This document shows, in pieces, positions 25,591 through 40,500 of a stretch of DNA of 64,000 nt. The stretch is from Aquila chrysaetos chrysaetos. Taxonomy: Eukaryota; Chordata; Aves; Accipitriformes; Accipitridae. The translations under genes were made by a program, and so were the position numbers. The notes beneath the pieces were generated by a model, which made no database searches, was not told the DNA's origin, and worked only from the letters and a program-made list of their open reading frames with translations. Position 1 is the stretch's first letter; each line of letters opens with the position of its first letter. The DNA lies in NCBI RefSeq assembly GCF_900496995.4, contig NC_044029.1, positions 14,198,001 through 14,262,000 of the forward strand, given 5' to 3'.

Positions 25591-28500
25591 GTATCCTTGA
25601 GACGTGAGAGGGAGGGGAAGGCGGGGGGGCCGTGCTGCTGGGGTGGGCCTGGGGTGCTGGTGCCGAAAGACCCGGGAAGGGCCGAGTTTCCCTCCCGCCC
25701 TGGCAGCAGGACTCCCGTAGGGGTAACGGGGCGGGGGGGGGGGGGGGGGAGGCTCCCCTTCTAGGCCCAGGAGCTGGCTGGGGCAGCGGGCCCTGCTTCT
25801 CGAGGAGAGGCTGCTGGGAAGCCGGATTTATTGCTGTGACCTGGCTTGCGACCTGGCCGATCAGTGCCGTCTAGGGAAAAAGTGTAGCCTGAAACAAAGC
25901 CTTAGTCGATTGGATCCCAGGTGGCTGCTTTTCTAGCCCGAAGTGCGAATCTTGTGAAGCAGGGTCAGTCTTTGGTGCGGCAGTTTTAATGTATATAATT
26001 AAACCGTCACAGTTGTAAAGCTAAAACCCTGAGCTTGTTAATTTCCCTTATTGGGCAATGAAGGATCCACTGTTTTTTCATTTTTGCTTCCAGCCCTTCA
26101 GAGGCTGTTACACATAGCTAAAGCTAACTTTAAAGCTAAACCTAAGTTGAACTGGGACTGTGTGCACAGAATGTGGTTTATACTGAAGTTTGGGTAACAT
26201 AGGAAAGCTCTATTTCTCTATAAAGCCATACCCAGCATTCCTTGTAGGATGTTCTCCACTGATTGCTCTTAGAGTTGCTTAGGTGGCTTTTAATAGTGTT
26301 CTAATATTTCCTCCTTTTAGGAGTAGGAACTGCAAAAGTGGTGGAACAAGCTCCTCTCAGTGTAACTTAGGGGCTGCCTGGTACTGAAACTTGATGTAAC
26401 TGTGCTGTTGCCTCCCTGAAAATGTAGACGAGTGTAAAAAAACCCTGAGCCAGAGAACTAGTGGTTAAAACCTATTTTCCAGAATCTTACAGTGTTTTAT
26501 TGTCCTCCATACCAATGGTCAAAGGATGTGTGTTCCTTGCTTGACTCTCCTGGTTGATCCCAGGAACAGGAATTTTTCCTACTTGTGCCAGCACTTAAGG
26601 CTTTGAAAGCTACTCATTGGATCCTTGTGTTACTTTAGATACAAGATTATTTATCCTTGTCATTAAATTTTTTTTTTAATGTGGATGGAGTGTGTAAACT
26701 AGTGATAAAGAGATGCTTTTATTTAATCTGATCTGGTAAAGTTACAGTGTTACTGAAGTCTTCATAAGAAATCTTCGCTCAAGGATCTTATCTCGAGAGG
26801 CAGTGAGTGAAGGTGTGGTTTGCCCAAGGTCGCACGGTAAGACTGTTCTAGTGCTGAAAATAGATGTTAAATCTCTTAATTTGCAGTGTTGCTCTGAGTA
26901 CCAGAAAACGGTCGCTTTCTGTGTAATGAGTAATTTGCAGGGCAAACTTATTGATCATCCTAAACAGACTGTGGAATGCTTGTTAATACCAATACAGTCT
27001 CCTTCTCCCTTTTAATAGAGCATTCAGAAATGGATAATTCCATTTTCAAACCAAAAGCAGAAAATGAGCAAGTCTTCTCCCCTCCCCCAATACTTAAGAT
27101 GCACTCTTCTCTTTAAACATGATAGAGAAGGTTCCAATACTATTGCTGTTTAATAAGTGACATTCAGTTGTTTATGGATCATACAGTTAAGGAAGGCCCA
27201 TGATTTTTTGTCAATCTAAGTTATTTTCTGTATTTTTCATATCCTTGCCACCTAAAGGAGTCAATATTACGGTATTCCTAAATATTACAGTACCTCCATG
27301 TTGCTAATATTAATGGAGTAGGGGTGTAGTTCATGGGCGTGTGACTTCAGAAGAGACCTTCACATCAGCTGGTACAAGGAGGCTTGTAGCGTGGAGTGGT
27401 ATTTGGAGTTCCCCCAGGAAAGTGAAATGTTTTAAGGGTCTGCTGAGAGAGAGATGGCTTTTTCTTCTTTATCTTTGGAACTAGTACTTTGCACAGTGCT
27501 TTGTAGGAGTATATGTGTAAATGGAGTAAATGACATGGTGGAACACTTCAAGAGTTCTTGTTACTTTTCTTTGTGTATTAGCTTTTAATGTGCTTTTCTC
27601 TTAATTCCCAGCAACTTTGAGCATGAAGCTGTTGTGTAGTCATTTTGCAGAAATTCTTGCATGGAGAACTGTGGGATTTTGAGTCTGAAATATGAGACCA
27701 AATTATGACTTCCTGTTTCCATTGAATTCTGAGCCCTTCACAGTGTACATTTTTCTTCACTTCTAACCCCCCCAATTTCTTCAGTTGGTCTCTTTTTTTT
27801 TTGTTGTTGTTGTAGGATGAAGTCTCTTGAATTGATTGAAGAATAACTGTTGTTTTAATGTATATGTGCCTGTCTGTCTTTCATAGCATTCCATGTAGTC
27901 TCGCATTCTGTGTGTAGATCCATGTACAAAAAAAATTTCTACGTATGTGAAACACAGAATTTCTGATTAATACCGTTGTGGGAGCTCTAGCAATTGTGTT
28001 ATCCCAAGCACAAAAAAAATCTCAAAGCTTTGTCTTGTTATCCAACTCTAGATGACTCTACAAGCTATTGAAGTATTTCAATATCAAATAATAGTTAGAC
28101 TTATTTTTATAAGTGATGTTAAATCTCTTAATTAGCTTCAGACTTTCCTGTGACTCACAAAATCACTAATGTAGTTGTCTTTTTGGACGTAGAAATGTGT
28201 TGGAAGTGAATTTGGCAAATACACTTATTACATAATTTGGTGCTATACTGCACACAGCTCTTAGTATTTTCAGCATATTTATAGATTGTTTGATTGCCTT
28301 CTGGGATTTTATGTAGTTTATCTTTACTAGTTTCTGCTTTTTGTGCTGATGCTTAAGAAAGCATTGTATAGCAGAACATTTTCTGATACTACAGAAGTTG
28401 CTTTTGTAGGATACATACCAAGCTTCTTCATACTTAGATTAGAAGTTAACATAGTGAAGCATCCGAGTTGTTAATGCACGTTGTGAGCAGAAGGCAAATA

Positions 28501-31500
28501 CAAAGTTATCTTCCTCTGGATTCAGTATGCCTGCATTCAGAGGACACCTATTTTAGCTTTTAGTTTTACTCAATTTATTGTTTTAAGAGATGACATTGAT
28601 GAAAAAGCATTTCGCATAACTGGATGTGAGTCAGCTGTTATCGCAGCAGGGTTGATACTGAAAGTCAAATGAGTCAAACCTGACTCGGTATCCAAAAAGA
28701 TTTCCCCTCGAGCATGATTATTTTACAGGATAGTTTAGCTTTTCTCAAGTGTCAGGTTAAGGTAAGAGGAAGTGAACCTTTAATAATGAGAACTTTTATT
28801 CAGGATACAATTGCCTAAGAATATTTCCATTGCCTTCCTTGGACAACATGTTGTCAAGAAAATCTATCCCTTGGGCATGCATAGACAGCCTTTTCTGAGT
28901 AATTAGTAATTCCCAATCCTCTTTTAGCATTTTTTGAATTGCAAGGCTTTAGCCATTTTTTTTATTCCCTTCAGTAGTTGATTATTCTGTGCCTTACCTC
29001 ATTTGTTGAGTTACAGTTACTGCAGTGTATAATTGTGTTGTGGCTAGACTTAGAATTTTATGAAAGGATAAGATGAGTGAGAATTAATTTAACCTGTTTT
29101 CAGTACTTGAGTTACGAACTTTGTAAGTCTGACTGTGATAGGGAACCTTCTCAGCTGTTGTTTCTGGGAGGATGGTGTGAGCAAGAGACAAGACTTCTCA
29201 GCAATTCATGGAATTTTTGTCATAAGTAGGATATTTTAAATTGCTGGTTTCAGAAAATGTTTATTTAAGCTGTCAATATATAATAATGGCTACATCTTTT
29301 GCATGCTGCTCGTATTTATAAGGGATATTTTTCAAGCTAGCCTTAAGGTAAAATTAAAATATGAGAATGATCTTAAGTCTGTTTGTCATAATTTAGTCTT
29401 CAGTGGTAATATCACCACTGTTTTAAGGTTATACATGTTCTTGTCTTAGTTTTCTTGACCAGTAATTCAGCCAAAACTTTTGGAAGGTCCCCATCTAGAA
29501 AGCAGAACTACTCTTCTAAAAATGAAAACTCTGTAGAAGAAAGTTTTGAGGATCTGCTCTTGAAGTATAAGCAGATACAATTAGAGCTTGAATACATTAA
29601 TAAAGATGAACGACTGGCTTTGAGCAACAGGGAAGAAAATGAACAACAAGATGATGATAAAACAGCAGACACTGAGGACCAAATAACTGTAGAAAATGAC
29701 AGTATTACAACGGATGCTATAAAAGAAGTATCTCCTGAGGAGAAAAATCCGGTTATAGCCTTTCAGGCATTTGAACTGAAACCTCTCAGACAAAAACTGC
29801 CTACTCCAGCTGAGAGGAGCAGGTTAAAAAAAGGCAAAGAAGGAACGAAACAGTCATCGCAAAAATCTGAAGTCACAGAATCTGGCCAAGGTAAATACTT
29901 GTAAAGTTGTTTTAGCTTGTAAAGTTCTTTTTGCTTGCCATTATCTGTCATATTTATTAGGTCCGGGGGAAAACTTTACTTCAATTGAAATACTTATTTT
30001 AATTAAAATGTTAAATGTTTTAAGTTATAGAATGAATGTACTTAACTCCTGTTTTTATGTAATTCCTTGAATTGCATAAAAATGCTTGAAAGCATGTTTT
30101 TGTTGTTTTTAATTAATGTGTTTTCTTAGACTAACTGATAGTTAAGCATGAGGACAAGACTTGAAGGTTTTAGTTGCTGTTCACAGCAGAAAGCATTGGC
30201 TTTCACTGAAAGTTTTTTCTTCTGTTTTTCCCATGTTCTTTTTGCAGAAGCAAAATGTGGGGTTTTTTTAGCTGAAAAGATAAAATTTAGAGACATCTTT
30301 TTCTGCATTTCATCTTTGTTATGTGCTTCCTTCAGTGTAACAAGCCTTTATGAGATATTTTCACCAGAATTATTTTGGTCGTTATTGATATTCATGAATA
30401 GTGAAGAAATCATGGGCCAGAAATAGAAAGGATTTGTAGAAGAAATGTAGCAGAAGGGTAGAATAACTTTCTTGTCCAGGTAGTTCTGGACTGCAAGCCA
30501 AAGAGCATAATTGCTCAGATGCATGAACTAGTTAGTGAGAAACAAGTTATCGTGTCCCGCTGACCTGTGGTAAAAGTCCTTGAGCTTACTTTTAAGTCTG
30601 CAGCAAAATAAGGGAGCTAGGTTAAACTTCCTGTTCTGAGGCTTCATCTAGTTCTAATAAGTATTTGCTGTGGTTGAGGGTGTGCTTGTGGATATCACTT
30701 GTCATCTTATGTTAGCTAATTTGTCAAAGTGTGTAAACTATCAATTTGAGTGGGAAGAGACAAAGTAGTAAATGGATGGGTTAAGACTACAGGTGAGTAA
30801 TTAGTAGGACTATGAAGAAAGGTAGGACTAGAGCAGTGAAAGTCAGAATGATTTATATGTAACTTCAGAATGAGAATTTAGAAGACAAAGCCTGTAAATA
30901 AACCAAAAGAGAAAACTGATAATTCATAGTTAAACCACCTCGTTCTAGGTATTTTTTTCCCCTTGTCTTTCCCATTAATAAAAAAAAAAAGGGAAAAAAT
31001 AGATTCTGATATTCTTTAAGAGGTAATGCAGTTTTTAATGGGAGACATGAGGAAAAACAACAGATCTTGACCATAGAAGAAAAAACAGTAGCCTGCAGGA
31101 AGAGAACATGGCAAGGCAGGAGTAAAAGAGCTATTTAAAAAGCAAAACAGTTTTTAAAAAAAAAAAGCCAACTTTAAAACTTAGGAGCACTGAAGTTGAA
31201 AATACAGTTCATATGATAGTGAAAAGAGATGCTATAGTACGCACACTAAGAGCATCTTAATTTTTGCACACTACTTAAATGTATGACATAAGAATGGTCT
31301 GAAAGCAAACAGATTATGTGTGACAGTGACCATTCATGACAATGTAATACAGGCTTCCAAAGTGGAAAAACCTAGCTGATTTGAGTTACTGCAGATTCAT
31401 GTGTATCAAGTGAATGTATACTACCTGATTATGCATATATTAGGAAATTAGCAAAATTTGGTTTTCCCATTATATTTATTTTTAAATGGTGTACTGGATG

Positions 31501-34500
31501 TTTCTCCAGACCTGTTGAAGTTGAGGAACTTAAAACTCAGGGAAGTTTGTGTCTCTTTCAAGAATTAATTCTTCGTGGTTTCGCTGCTCTGACAGGGGCT
31601 TTACAGTATTGCCTGCTTTCCTTCCCTCGTTGCTCATTAGTCTGTTCTGCCTGTGTTGTCCCCTTCTGGTTTGAAAGAGCATTTTAGTTTGTGTAGTATG
31701 TCCCTGCATATGTCTGTCTGCATCACAGAAACTACTGTACCGTCTGTGTCTCCCTACTTCCATCCTGTGGACTGAATCTTTAGGATCTTTTCTTAGTGTA
31801 ATAACCTTTTTGAATTTTCTTTTAGAATATGTATGTGTATTAGATATTATTTTTCTTTGTCTTGTCTGTGTGCTTTTAAAAAATGCATGCATGTGCAAGC
31901 AGGAAGACCTTTAGCATTTGCTACATGCCATTTTTGTTTAGGTATAAGGTCTTGGTGTATTTTAAACCGTGCCTTTCTGAATGCGACTTTTTGTAAAATG
32001 CTAGGAAGATTAAAAGCTGTATGGAGTGGAAACTTGTTTTCTACCAATTTGAATTGTGGGAAGGAATCTCTTTGAAGAAAGGCTAATATAGGAAAATATG
32101 TCCAAGCTTCTCTCTAAATGTTTATTTCCTCCTCTCACGCAGATAAATATATATATGTGTGGTTATATATAAATTATATAATGATAATTTTGCTATCAAT
32201 TATATTAATAGTTATTAGCTATAATCCTTAAATTATGTAATGGTATAATATACAGCATTATGTATATTATATATAACATATAATAATGTGTATCCGTATA
32301 CACTGTATAATAAATACGGCTTTTGGGCAGTCCAACAAATTAGTATGTCAACATCTTAATGTTTAGCAGAAAAGTATTACTATTCACTATTCATTTCCAT
32401 AGCATAACTCTTTTCTGTTTTCCTTTGGCATGAAATGGAGCAAGTGTGTTCTTACTGCAACTTTGGGCCTTTATATTTAATTCTGCAAAAGACTGACCAG
32501 TTACCCAAAATAGCTGCCAGTGGAATCTGAGATGCTAAGGACAGCAGCTGACGTGACATGTTAGCATAAAATAGATGGCAAGAAGCCTTCTTTTCCCCTT
32601 ATCTCCAAATCTTTTTGTCTCTAAAGTTTTTCTCTGCTTCTTGGGGAAGTAGGTGTCAACCTTAAGACAGAGAATTATTCAAAAATGACAAATCTTGCCT
32701 TAGGCTTATGCCATCTTGATGATGTGGATTTCATGAGACATGCCAAGTTTATATTAATGTTTGTTAATGTGATCTTATACATACAACTGCCTATTCTGTT
32801 TTACACTATATACCAATGATACTGATAAAATATGTTTGTATGGATTAAATTCTGCACTTCGTTTTAATGTATTTCTGTCTCGTGAGAAACAACTCGCTCA
32901 AAAATATGGTATTTTTCTTTTGGCAGGTACAGAAGACAGAGAACAAACATCAGTGCGAAAGCTTAGCAGTTCAGATGTTACATCTGAAAAGGTGAGAAAG
33001 TATTCCTCCGTAGATGAGGCATAATTGCATTACGATATTCTGATGACTTTTCCAAATTGCAGTCCTGAAATGTTTCAGTAATAGAAACAGTCCAGTCTTA
33101 AGGAATGACACTTACCAGTACAGTAGGAATTTTAAGCTTTCTCGTGGTAAAAATTTTGGCACAGACTTCAAAATACTTTTTCAAAATAGATTTAGTTATT
33201 AAATGATGTTTCTTGACTTTTTGTCTTACCCTTTCTTCTCTTTTTTTCTCAAGAAGCTGCTTGATGATGAGGAGGAGATGTCTGAATTGCAACTTAGGCT
33301 TCTTGCACTTCAGTCTGCTAGTAAAAAATGGCAGCAAAAAGAACAACAGGTGATGAAGGAAAGCAAGGAAAAATTAACAAAAACGAAAAGTGTAACACAG
33401 AAAGTCAAAGCCAGTACAAAAGCACATTCAACAAAAAAACCTAGTGCTACAGGTAATAAGTTTAATGTTACTGAAATGGCTATCAATGGCATGACCTCTG
33501 AAATGAAAAAAATATAGTATGTTTCGTGAAACGTTGGGCAATGAGCCTTTAATCCTTCTAAAACCCTATACATCTACTCAAAGCTCTAGGATTAGGGGGA
33601 ACCACTTAGGTAAGGTGCAGTTAATCATGTATCTTTTCATTTAAAGCCAAGCAGGCTTTGAGGAAACAACAGACGAAGACGTCAAAAAAGATGCAGCAGC
33701 AAAAGGAACAAGACAGGCGTCAGAAAGAGGAAGACCAGAGGAAACAAGAAGAGGAAGAGGAGAGAAGAAAGAGAGAAGAAGAAATCAGAAAAATTAGGGA
33801 CCTCTCAAATCAAGAAGAGCAGTACAATCGATTTATGAAGCTAGTTGGAGGAAAGAGGAGATCAAGAAGCAGGGTAACAAATTTGTTATATGGTGTTCAA
33901 GTGTTATATTTGAGATTCATGAGTGATTTCTGTCTTGCCCCTCCTGGTTCTATGTCCCTTCTGCCTCCCCTTAAAAAAAAAAAAAAGAGAAAGAAAAGCT
34001 CAATGTACTTCAGTGCTTCCAGTGTTTCAGTCCCATGCTAGACAGGGCTTCCCTTTGGGTTTGGTAAGATCAGTTTTGTATGAATTGTACATTTGCAAGT
34101 CAGTGGTAAAGCATTTTCATCTAAAGATATTTTGAATGTTGTGATCAAAGAGCAGTCTGTAATTTGACGCAAACCAGTCAATCAAACTTTCTTGGCTTTC
34201 TTCTCTTAGATTGCAGTTTTGTCTCCATCTTCAAACTTTTTGTGTCAATACAAATTCAGTGGCCTGCTTCTTTCAAAATACCAGCTGAGGGTTGGTTTCT
34301 TTTTAGTAGTCTTTAATTTGTTAAGGTACAGAATATGCTCAGACACAAAAGAGAATTACTTCAGCCTCTTTACAGGATGGCAGTTGTGTCAAATTTATGA
34401 AGGAATAGAGTTACTGCAGTGGTCATCATGCTACACTTGTAGGCTGTCTTCATTCTCTCATCTTGAGATTAGCAAAAGGCACTTGAATCACTAATGTTCT

Positions 34501-37500
34501 GTCTCTAAAACATTGATACACTACAGAAAAAATGACTTCATTAATTTTTTCATCATGGAAGCAGTACAGCTGCTGCAGCTTGATGCTTCAAGTGCTTGGA
34601 ACTACTGATGCTGTAAGGAGAAATGAAACTGCAACTAAGGCAATTGGGACTCCCTATCTGAGGTCATGTTATAGAAGAGTCCCATTTATAATAATAATGA
34701 GTGGAAAGTTGAGGCTAAAAGTGTTTAACTGTAAACAGTAGAAATTCTAAAAGCTACCAAAATGTCTATTGCATACCTTTGAAAGATACAAATTGAGGAG
34801 TCTAAGAAGTCATATTTACCTGTTCTGCATATTTTCAGTGTTCACTGAACATTCTTTAAAGAATGCCTAACACTATACGGGTGCCAATCAATCTGATTTA
34901 TTAGTTGACAGTCTCTGGGGATGTTTCAGTGTGGTATGTGGCTTCTTTGGGACAATAAAAGGATTGTCCATCTGAGACATCAGTCTTGGAACAATCAGAA
35001 CGTGTTTCACCTAAACACAACTTTGTCATGGTGAAGATGATCCTTGTGCAATTTTGTGGTGTTTGTAACAAGGGTAGTTCAAGTGCTCTTGGTAATTGCC
35101 GTGGCAGACTAACAGAAATAATAAAGCATTTAATTCTCTTCAGGTGTTTCAGCAATATATAACCATGGCAATTTACTAGATACATAATGACCTAATAGGT
35201 ATTTAAAAATTGTTTCTATGTATCATGACAACCCACCATCCCCAAAGAGATCCAGTTTTAAAACTGCCTGTTAATTTGTGAAGTCACTACCTGCAATGGA
35301 TTTGATTAAAAGGTAATCTTCAGTTTGCTCTTTTTGTATAAGCTAAGTAAATTGTATTTATAAAGCAATTAGAAGTCAAAATTATGAGGGCCTGTTTCTA
35401 AAATTTACTTTTAATTGGTTTGCTCTAAAAGAATAACATAAGACCAGCTAAATAAAATACACTTTTTTGTGTGTTTAGTCTTCAGATACGGACTTGAGAT
35501 GGTCTTTGGATAAGCAGTCTACAGATAGTGCAGGAGGCATATATCAGTATGATAATTACGATGAAGTTGCTATGGATACAGATAGTGAAACTAACTCTCC
35601 AGGTAAGACTTATTTACAGTTTTCTTATATGGCGATTGGTAAAAATAGTTAAAAAGTAAGAAATGAGCTATCATTTTAGAAGGAAAGTCTGTCTTTTGAG
35701 ATGTGGCAGTTATAGAACTAACATTTTAAGGTGAGCTAATTTTGTCTTGTTTTAATGCTGACTCTTTCTTCTCTATCTCTGCTGTAGTGATATTTTGAAG
35801 GTCTTCAAGGTTATACTGTTCTCATTGCAGTACTGTAGAGTTTGTTCTTTTACATTCCGAAGCAGCTGTGTAGAAAGTAAGGGCCCCAGGGTGTTGACTG
35901 GATAGACAGCAGCTTTGCAAAAAAGGGCCTGGGAGTCCCAATGAACATTAGGTGAAATGTGAGTCGGCAGTGTGGCTTTGGGTGATAAAGGCTAACTGCA
36001 GCCTGGGTTGTAGCGCCGTGACTATAATGAGTGGGCGGTTGGAGGGGGCTGTTAAACACTGACCAGACTGCATCAGTTTTCTGGTTTCACGGTAGGAGAA
36101 AGATAGTGATGTACTAGAAGGAGTCTAGCAAAGGACCTTTTTGACTAAGGGAGACTGTTTCAGGCCTGTTTTTCATGAAGTTTGTTGGGGACTGGAGCAC
36201 TTGAGTTATGGAAAGAGACTGGGAGAGCTGAGTTTGTGTTGAGAAGAGAAGGCTAAGGAAGGCTTTTGCTGTTGTCTTCAACTACGTAGTGGGCATAGAT
36301 AAGACAGAGCCAAACTCTTTTGCAGAGTGTGCAACAGGACAAGAGGCAACACTTAAATTCTAACAAATTCTGGTTAGGTATAAGGGAAAACTTTCACACA
36401 GGATGGTTAAACACTAGAACAGATTAACTGGAAACGTTGTGGAATCTCCATCCTGAGGTATATTTGGAATTTGACTTGACAAGGCCTTTAGCAACCTGGC
36501 TTTGGGGCAGCCCTGCTTTGAGCACCTGTGCTGGAGCATATGCCTTCCAGAGGTCTCTTCTAGCCTAAGTCATTTATTGACTCTGAGTTTGAGGTGCATT
36601 TAAGGTATTCAGGTTTCCTTGTTCCATCTCAATGTGTGCAGTGTTGAGAAAGCTTCATTAGGCATACTATTTTATTGGCCATTTTTATTATCTTGCTTTT
36701 CATCTTCCATCCTTTTTTTTTTTTTTTTTTTATCTTTTCTTGTCAGCCTTCCTTATACATTAGTTTGCTAAAATACTGCACCTGCTGTTTTGGACATGTA
36801 AGCTACATGAATCTTCTCTTGATGAAGCATCTCAAGCTCTAGTTTTATGTTTCATAATTCCGTATCCGCTGTGCATTTGGTCTGCTTTTGTCCTAGTTTC
36901 TATTGTATTTTTGGTAGCCAGTAATCAGGACACTCAAAGATACATAGTTTAAGAAGGTTGATTCTTGCAAATTAAATCAAATATGAGGGCTGAACCATTT
37001 GGAATCATTACCTTAGTAGTACTATTTGGCTGTACTTGCATTTCGTATGTAAAATAGAAAAAGGACAGGTAACTACTCTTTGTCTGTACATATATGTAAG
37101 AGGTAAATGCACGGTGTGTCTGGTGTTACCTTTCAAATTGGTGCATAGTAGAAACATTTGTTGTCTCCTTCTGGTGCATTAAAGCAGTTGAAGTATAAGC
37201 ATGAGTTGGTGTTTAGTAATTACCTGCCAGATTTCTTATACTCGCTAATTTTTTTTAATTACAGCTGCTTCTCCAGTGCAGCCTCCTTTCTTTGAGTGTC
37301 CGATAGGATATTTTCCACCTCCAGTACCACCAATTTCCTTGCCACTGCCACCTCCGATTCCAGTAAGTAACCTTGAAAGGAGTGCGTTTTTGAAAATGTT
37401 GATAATTCTCATTTTGTATCTTATTTCTAATGCTAGAGTTAGGATTAAATTTAGATTCTGTTTTTGATACAATTCTCTATTTGGTGATTCCCTTGAACTA

Positions 37501-40500
37501 CCTGATAGACTTGTGGTTGCTTTTTTAAAACTCTTTATTTCAGCTATTTTTTTGCTGATCCAATTCCTGTTTAATTGAAGTTCTCTCTATTTTGTCTTCA
37601 TTGTTAGAGCTATGCTGTTCCCTAACAGAAAGCAAAAATTACCTGAAGCACATAAGGAAAAATAATGATTTGGAATTGTTAGTGCAAGGCAACTTTGCCT
37701 CTTATCTCTAGGCCATGTATGTAGATATGCTTATTGTCTGACTTACTACCTTGAGGGGTGTCCTGGTTTCAGCTGGGATAGACTTTCTGGTAGCTGGTAC
37801 AGGATTCATGAAATAATTTAGATCTTAGCCTCTGCTAAATAATTTAGGTCTCAACCTCTGTTAAATAACCATTAGTAGTGATTTTCACATTTTAAACCCT
37901 TGTTTTCCTTTTTCTCTCAGCCTGTACCGTCTTTGAGCCAACTTTATGTAGAGGGTATTTCTTGTGTTTCGCTTGAGCCGCCTCCACCTCTTCCACCTCT
38001 TCCCCCTGAAGAGCCTGAACAGCCACCAAAACCTCCATTTGCTGATGAGGAAGAGGAAGAGGAGATGCTGTTAAGAGAAGAATTACTCAAGTCTCTAGCC
38101 AACAAACGAGCTTTCAGATCTGAGGTATTCCATTGGTTTTTGAATGTAAACCTCTAGATGGCAATCTTGACCAAAACTTAAATGTGACCTGCTAAGTGAG
38201 GATTACAGGCTTTTTTATGCTGCCTTTATGATGACTTAAAAAAAATTTAAAAAAATTCTCTGAATTTCCATCACCCACTGCCCCCCAAAAGAAACTGAAA
38301 CAAAAGCCAGTCTGGAACACCCTTTGAATTGTAAATTGCAGCTTGTCTTTTATTTCTGAAGGAATAATAAGGTACTGAAAATTGAGTATGTTCAGGGGAA
38401 TGGGCATTTTATTTTCTGCAAAAAAATGTTTATTATCTATCAGCTGTCAGTTAGAAAACGAGACACAACTTTGTTTCAACCTTCTAGCAAAAAGAGTTAG
38501 GAGACATTAACTGTTTTGTTTTTTGTTGTTTTGTTTTTTTGGAGTGAGAAGCAAAGTTTGTGGTTTTGAAAACTTGGATTGTTTTTGACCTCATTAAAAG
38601 GTTGCGGATCTTTTGCGGTTGACCTGTGAATGACTGGCATATTCTTGTGTGCCTTTTTGATGTTATTGCAGAATTGTGAGATTTGTCTAATACATTTGGA
38701 TAGTTTGCCTAAATAATAATTCCATGTTCGAAAACATGTATGGAACAATCTCATTTATGGTTATGTCTTTTAAAATAGCTGTGTGTAGTGTGTATTCTTA
38801 TGACCATATTTTTGTTTTATTTTGTTAGGAAACTTCAAGTAACAGTGGTCCGCCTTCCCCTCCTGTTCCAGATAATTTGCACTCTGTGCCAAGAAGCAAT
38901 CTGTCCGCTGTCAGTATTAATACTGTGTCTCAGCCACGGGTACAAAATACAAAGTTTGTCAGAGTACCAAGGCCTCCACGAGCAGTGATCACAGTAAGGA
39001 AATATTGGTGCTTTCTATTTATAAGACTATGAGTTGAAGTTGTCCTCAGTTCAAGTGAACAGCAGACTTAAGGTTTTCTAGTGATACAGCACAGAATGGT
39101 GGAGCTTCAATTAAACATTTGAATTACTAGTAACTTTGATAATCCATATGCTTCTCTAGAAAGAATTTGACACTGAAGTAGAATTTACATCTTAAGAGAG
39201 CACCAAAACATGCCAGCACTCATCTGAACTAAAAGAGACTGTAAATACAGTTCAATTAATTTCTTTGCTAGATTAGCACAGACTAAAGGGTGCTGTTCAG
39301 TGGTAGCTGAGCCAATCTGATCGCTGTTTGTTGTCAGAATAGAGGTGGTCTTGCTCTTTCTCCTGCTCCTGGCTGAATGGCATCTCCCTTCTTTTAAACT
39401 GGGGTCTGGAGCATCAGTCCTGTGGCTTAACTTACTTAACATGCTAAACTGGTTAGAAAACTAACATTGGGGGGAAAAAAAGTACTTTTCCTTCTAGGGG
39501 GAGTTGAATTTTTTCAGTGAGCAGTGTGTGGGTGTCAGAGCTAGTACAAAAGTGGTGGCAGATGGCATGTCTGTGTGGTGGAAGACAGAGGAGAGAGTAT
39601 TCTCTTTAGGCAGCAGACTTTGTTACATTAGCTGAAGCCATATTCTGTAACTTGACCTTCATTTGAATGGTCGTGGGAGGTATGTGAAGCCAGCATTTGA
39701 TTTGTGATGTCTGCAATCTCCTTGGATTGCTGGAAATGTGTTATAAAAACATATTTGCCTGTGTTACGCCAGACTGGAAGCCCGTATAATCTACCGTTCT
39801 ATTTATGGCAGTGAACCATACAAGGTGGATAGTTTGTGATTATTTTAGCAACACATCTTCGAGAGCTTGGTTTGTTGTACCTCTTTTCCCATGCAGATTC
39901 TCTAATGAATAGTGTGATTGAGTCCATACCTTTGCCTTTCTGTCAGTGGAGGGTGTCTCTAATAAACTAATTTTTTTTCTTTACTAAATTTGGAAGAATA
40001 TATAGTATCTTTGAGACTATTGCATCACTATCAAATCTAGCTGTAGCTGGCCAACAGCTTTCTTGCTTATAAGTGCAGGCTTATGATCACTTGGTCACCA
40101 TGGCCGTAATGGGGAGAAAAAATAAAAGCTTAAGATGGTAGAGACCCGAATGTTCCTTTTTTGGTCATTTTAAGGCCTACTTTCCTTTCTGTAGCAAAAT
40201 TGTGCTCTTAAGCTTAAAGTGGATGTATTTTTTTCTTTCTGTACCCATATTCACAATCTACTTTAAATTCTAGATATAACCAGAGTAGTTGTTCAATTTG
40301 GGCATGCTTACATCCTTTCTATAATACTTTCACATTTACTTAAATTTTTGAGTGTTCTTACGTTTAAATACTAGATCTCTTCTGAAAAAAACCCTTAAAT
40401 TACCACATATTCTATTGTCCTGAGACTTCATTAACTGCTGTTCCATAAATGAGGGAGAACATGTTACTAGGGAGCTGTTTGTTTGTTTTAGTAACATGAT

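Larger units (their letters stand above)
24300..25850. promoter_or_regulatory. CpG island, ZFC3H1 (and former THAP2) bidirectional promoter
   Basis: This dense CpG block covers the ZFC3H1 5' end and the THAP2 exon 1 relic on the opposite strand, whose ATGs are about 440 bp apart. It has no TATA box. Housekeeping-type elements are present: two YY1 sites, an inverted CCAAT box (ATTGG, 24675-24679), a TCTCGCGAGA palindrome and an ACTACA-type motif (24768-24787). It should give broad, constitutive transcription of ZFC3H1. Confidence 0.8.

Noticed and set aside
24704..25874. Long alternative frames over ZFC3H1 exon 1 on both strands
   Set aside because: Shadows of the GC-rich exon; they lack homology, while the frame from 24963 matches ZFC3H1 and splices correctly to exon 2.
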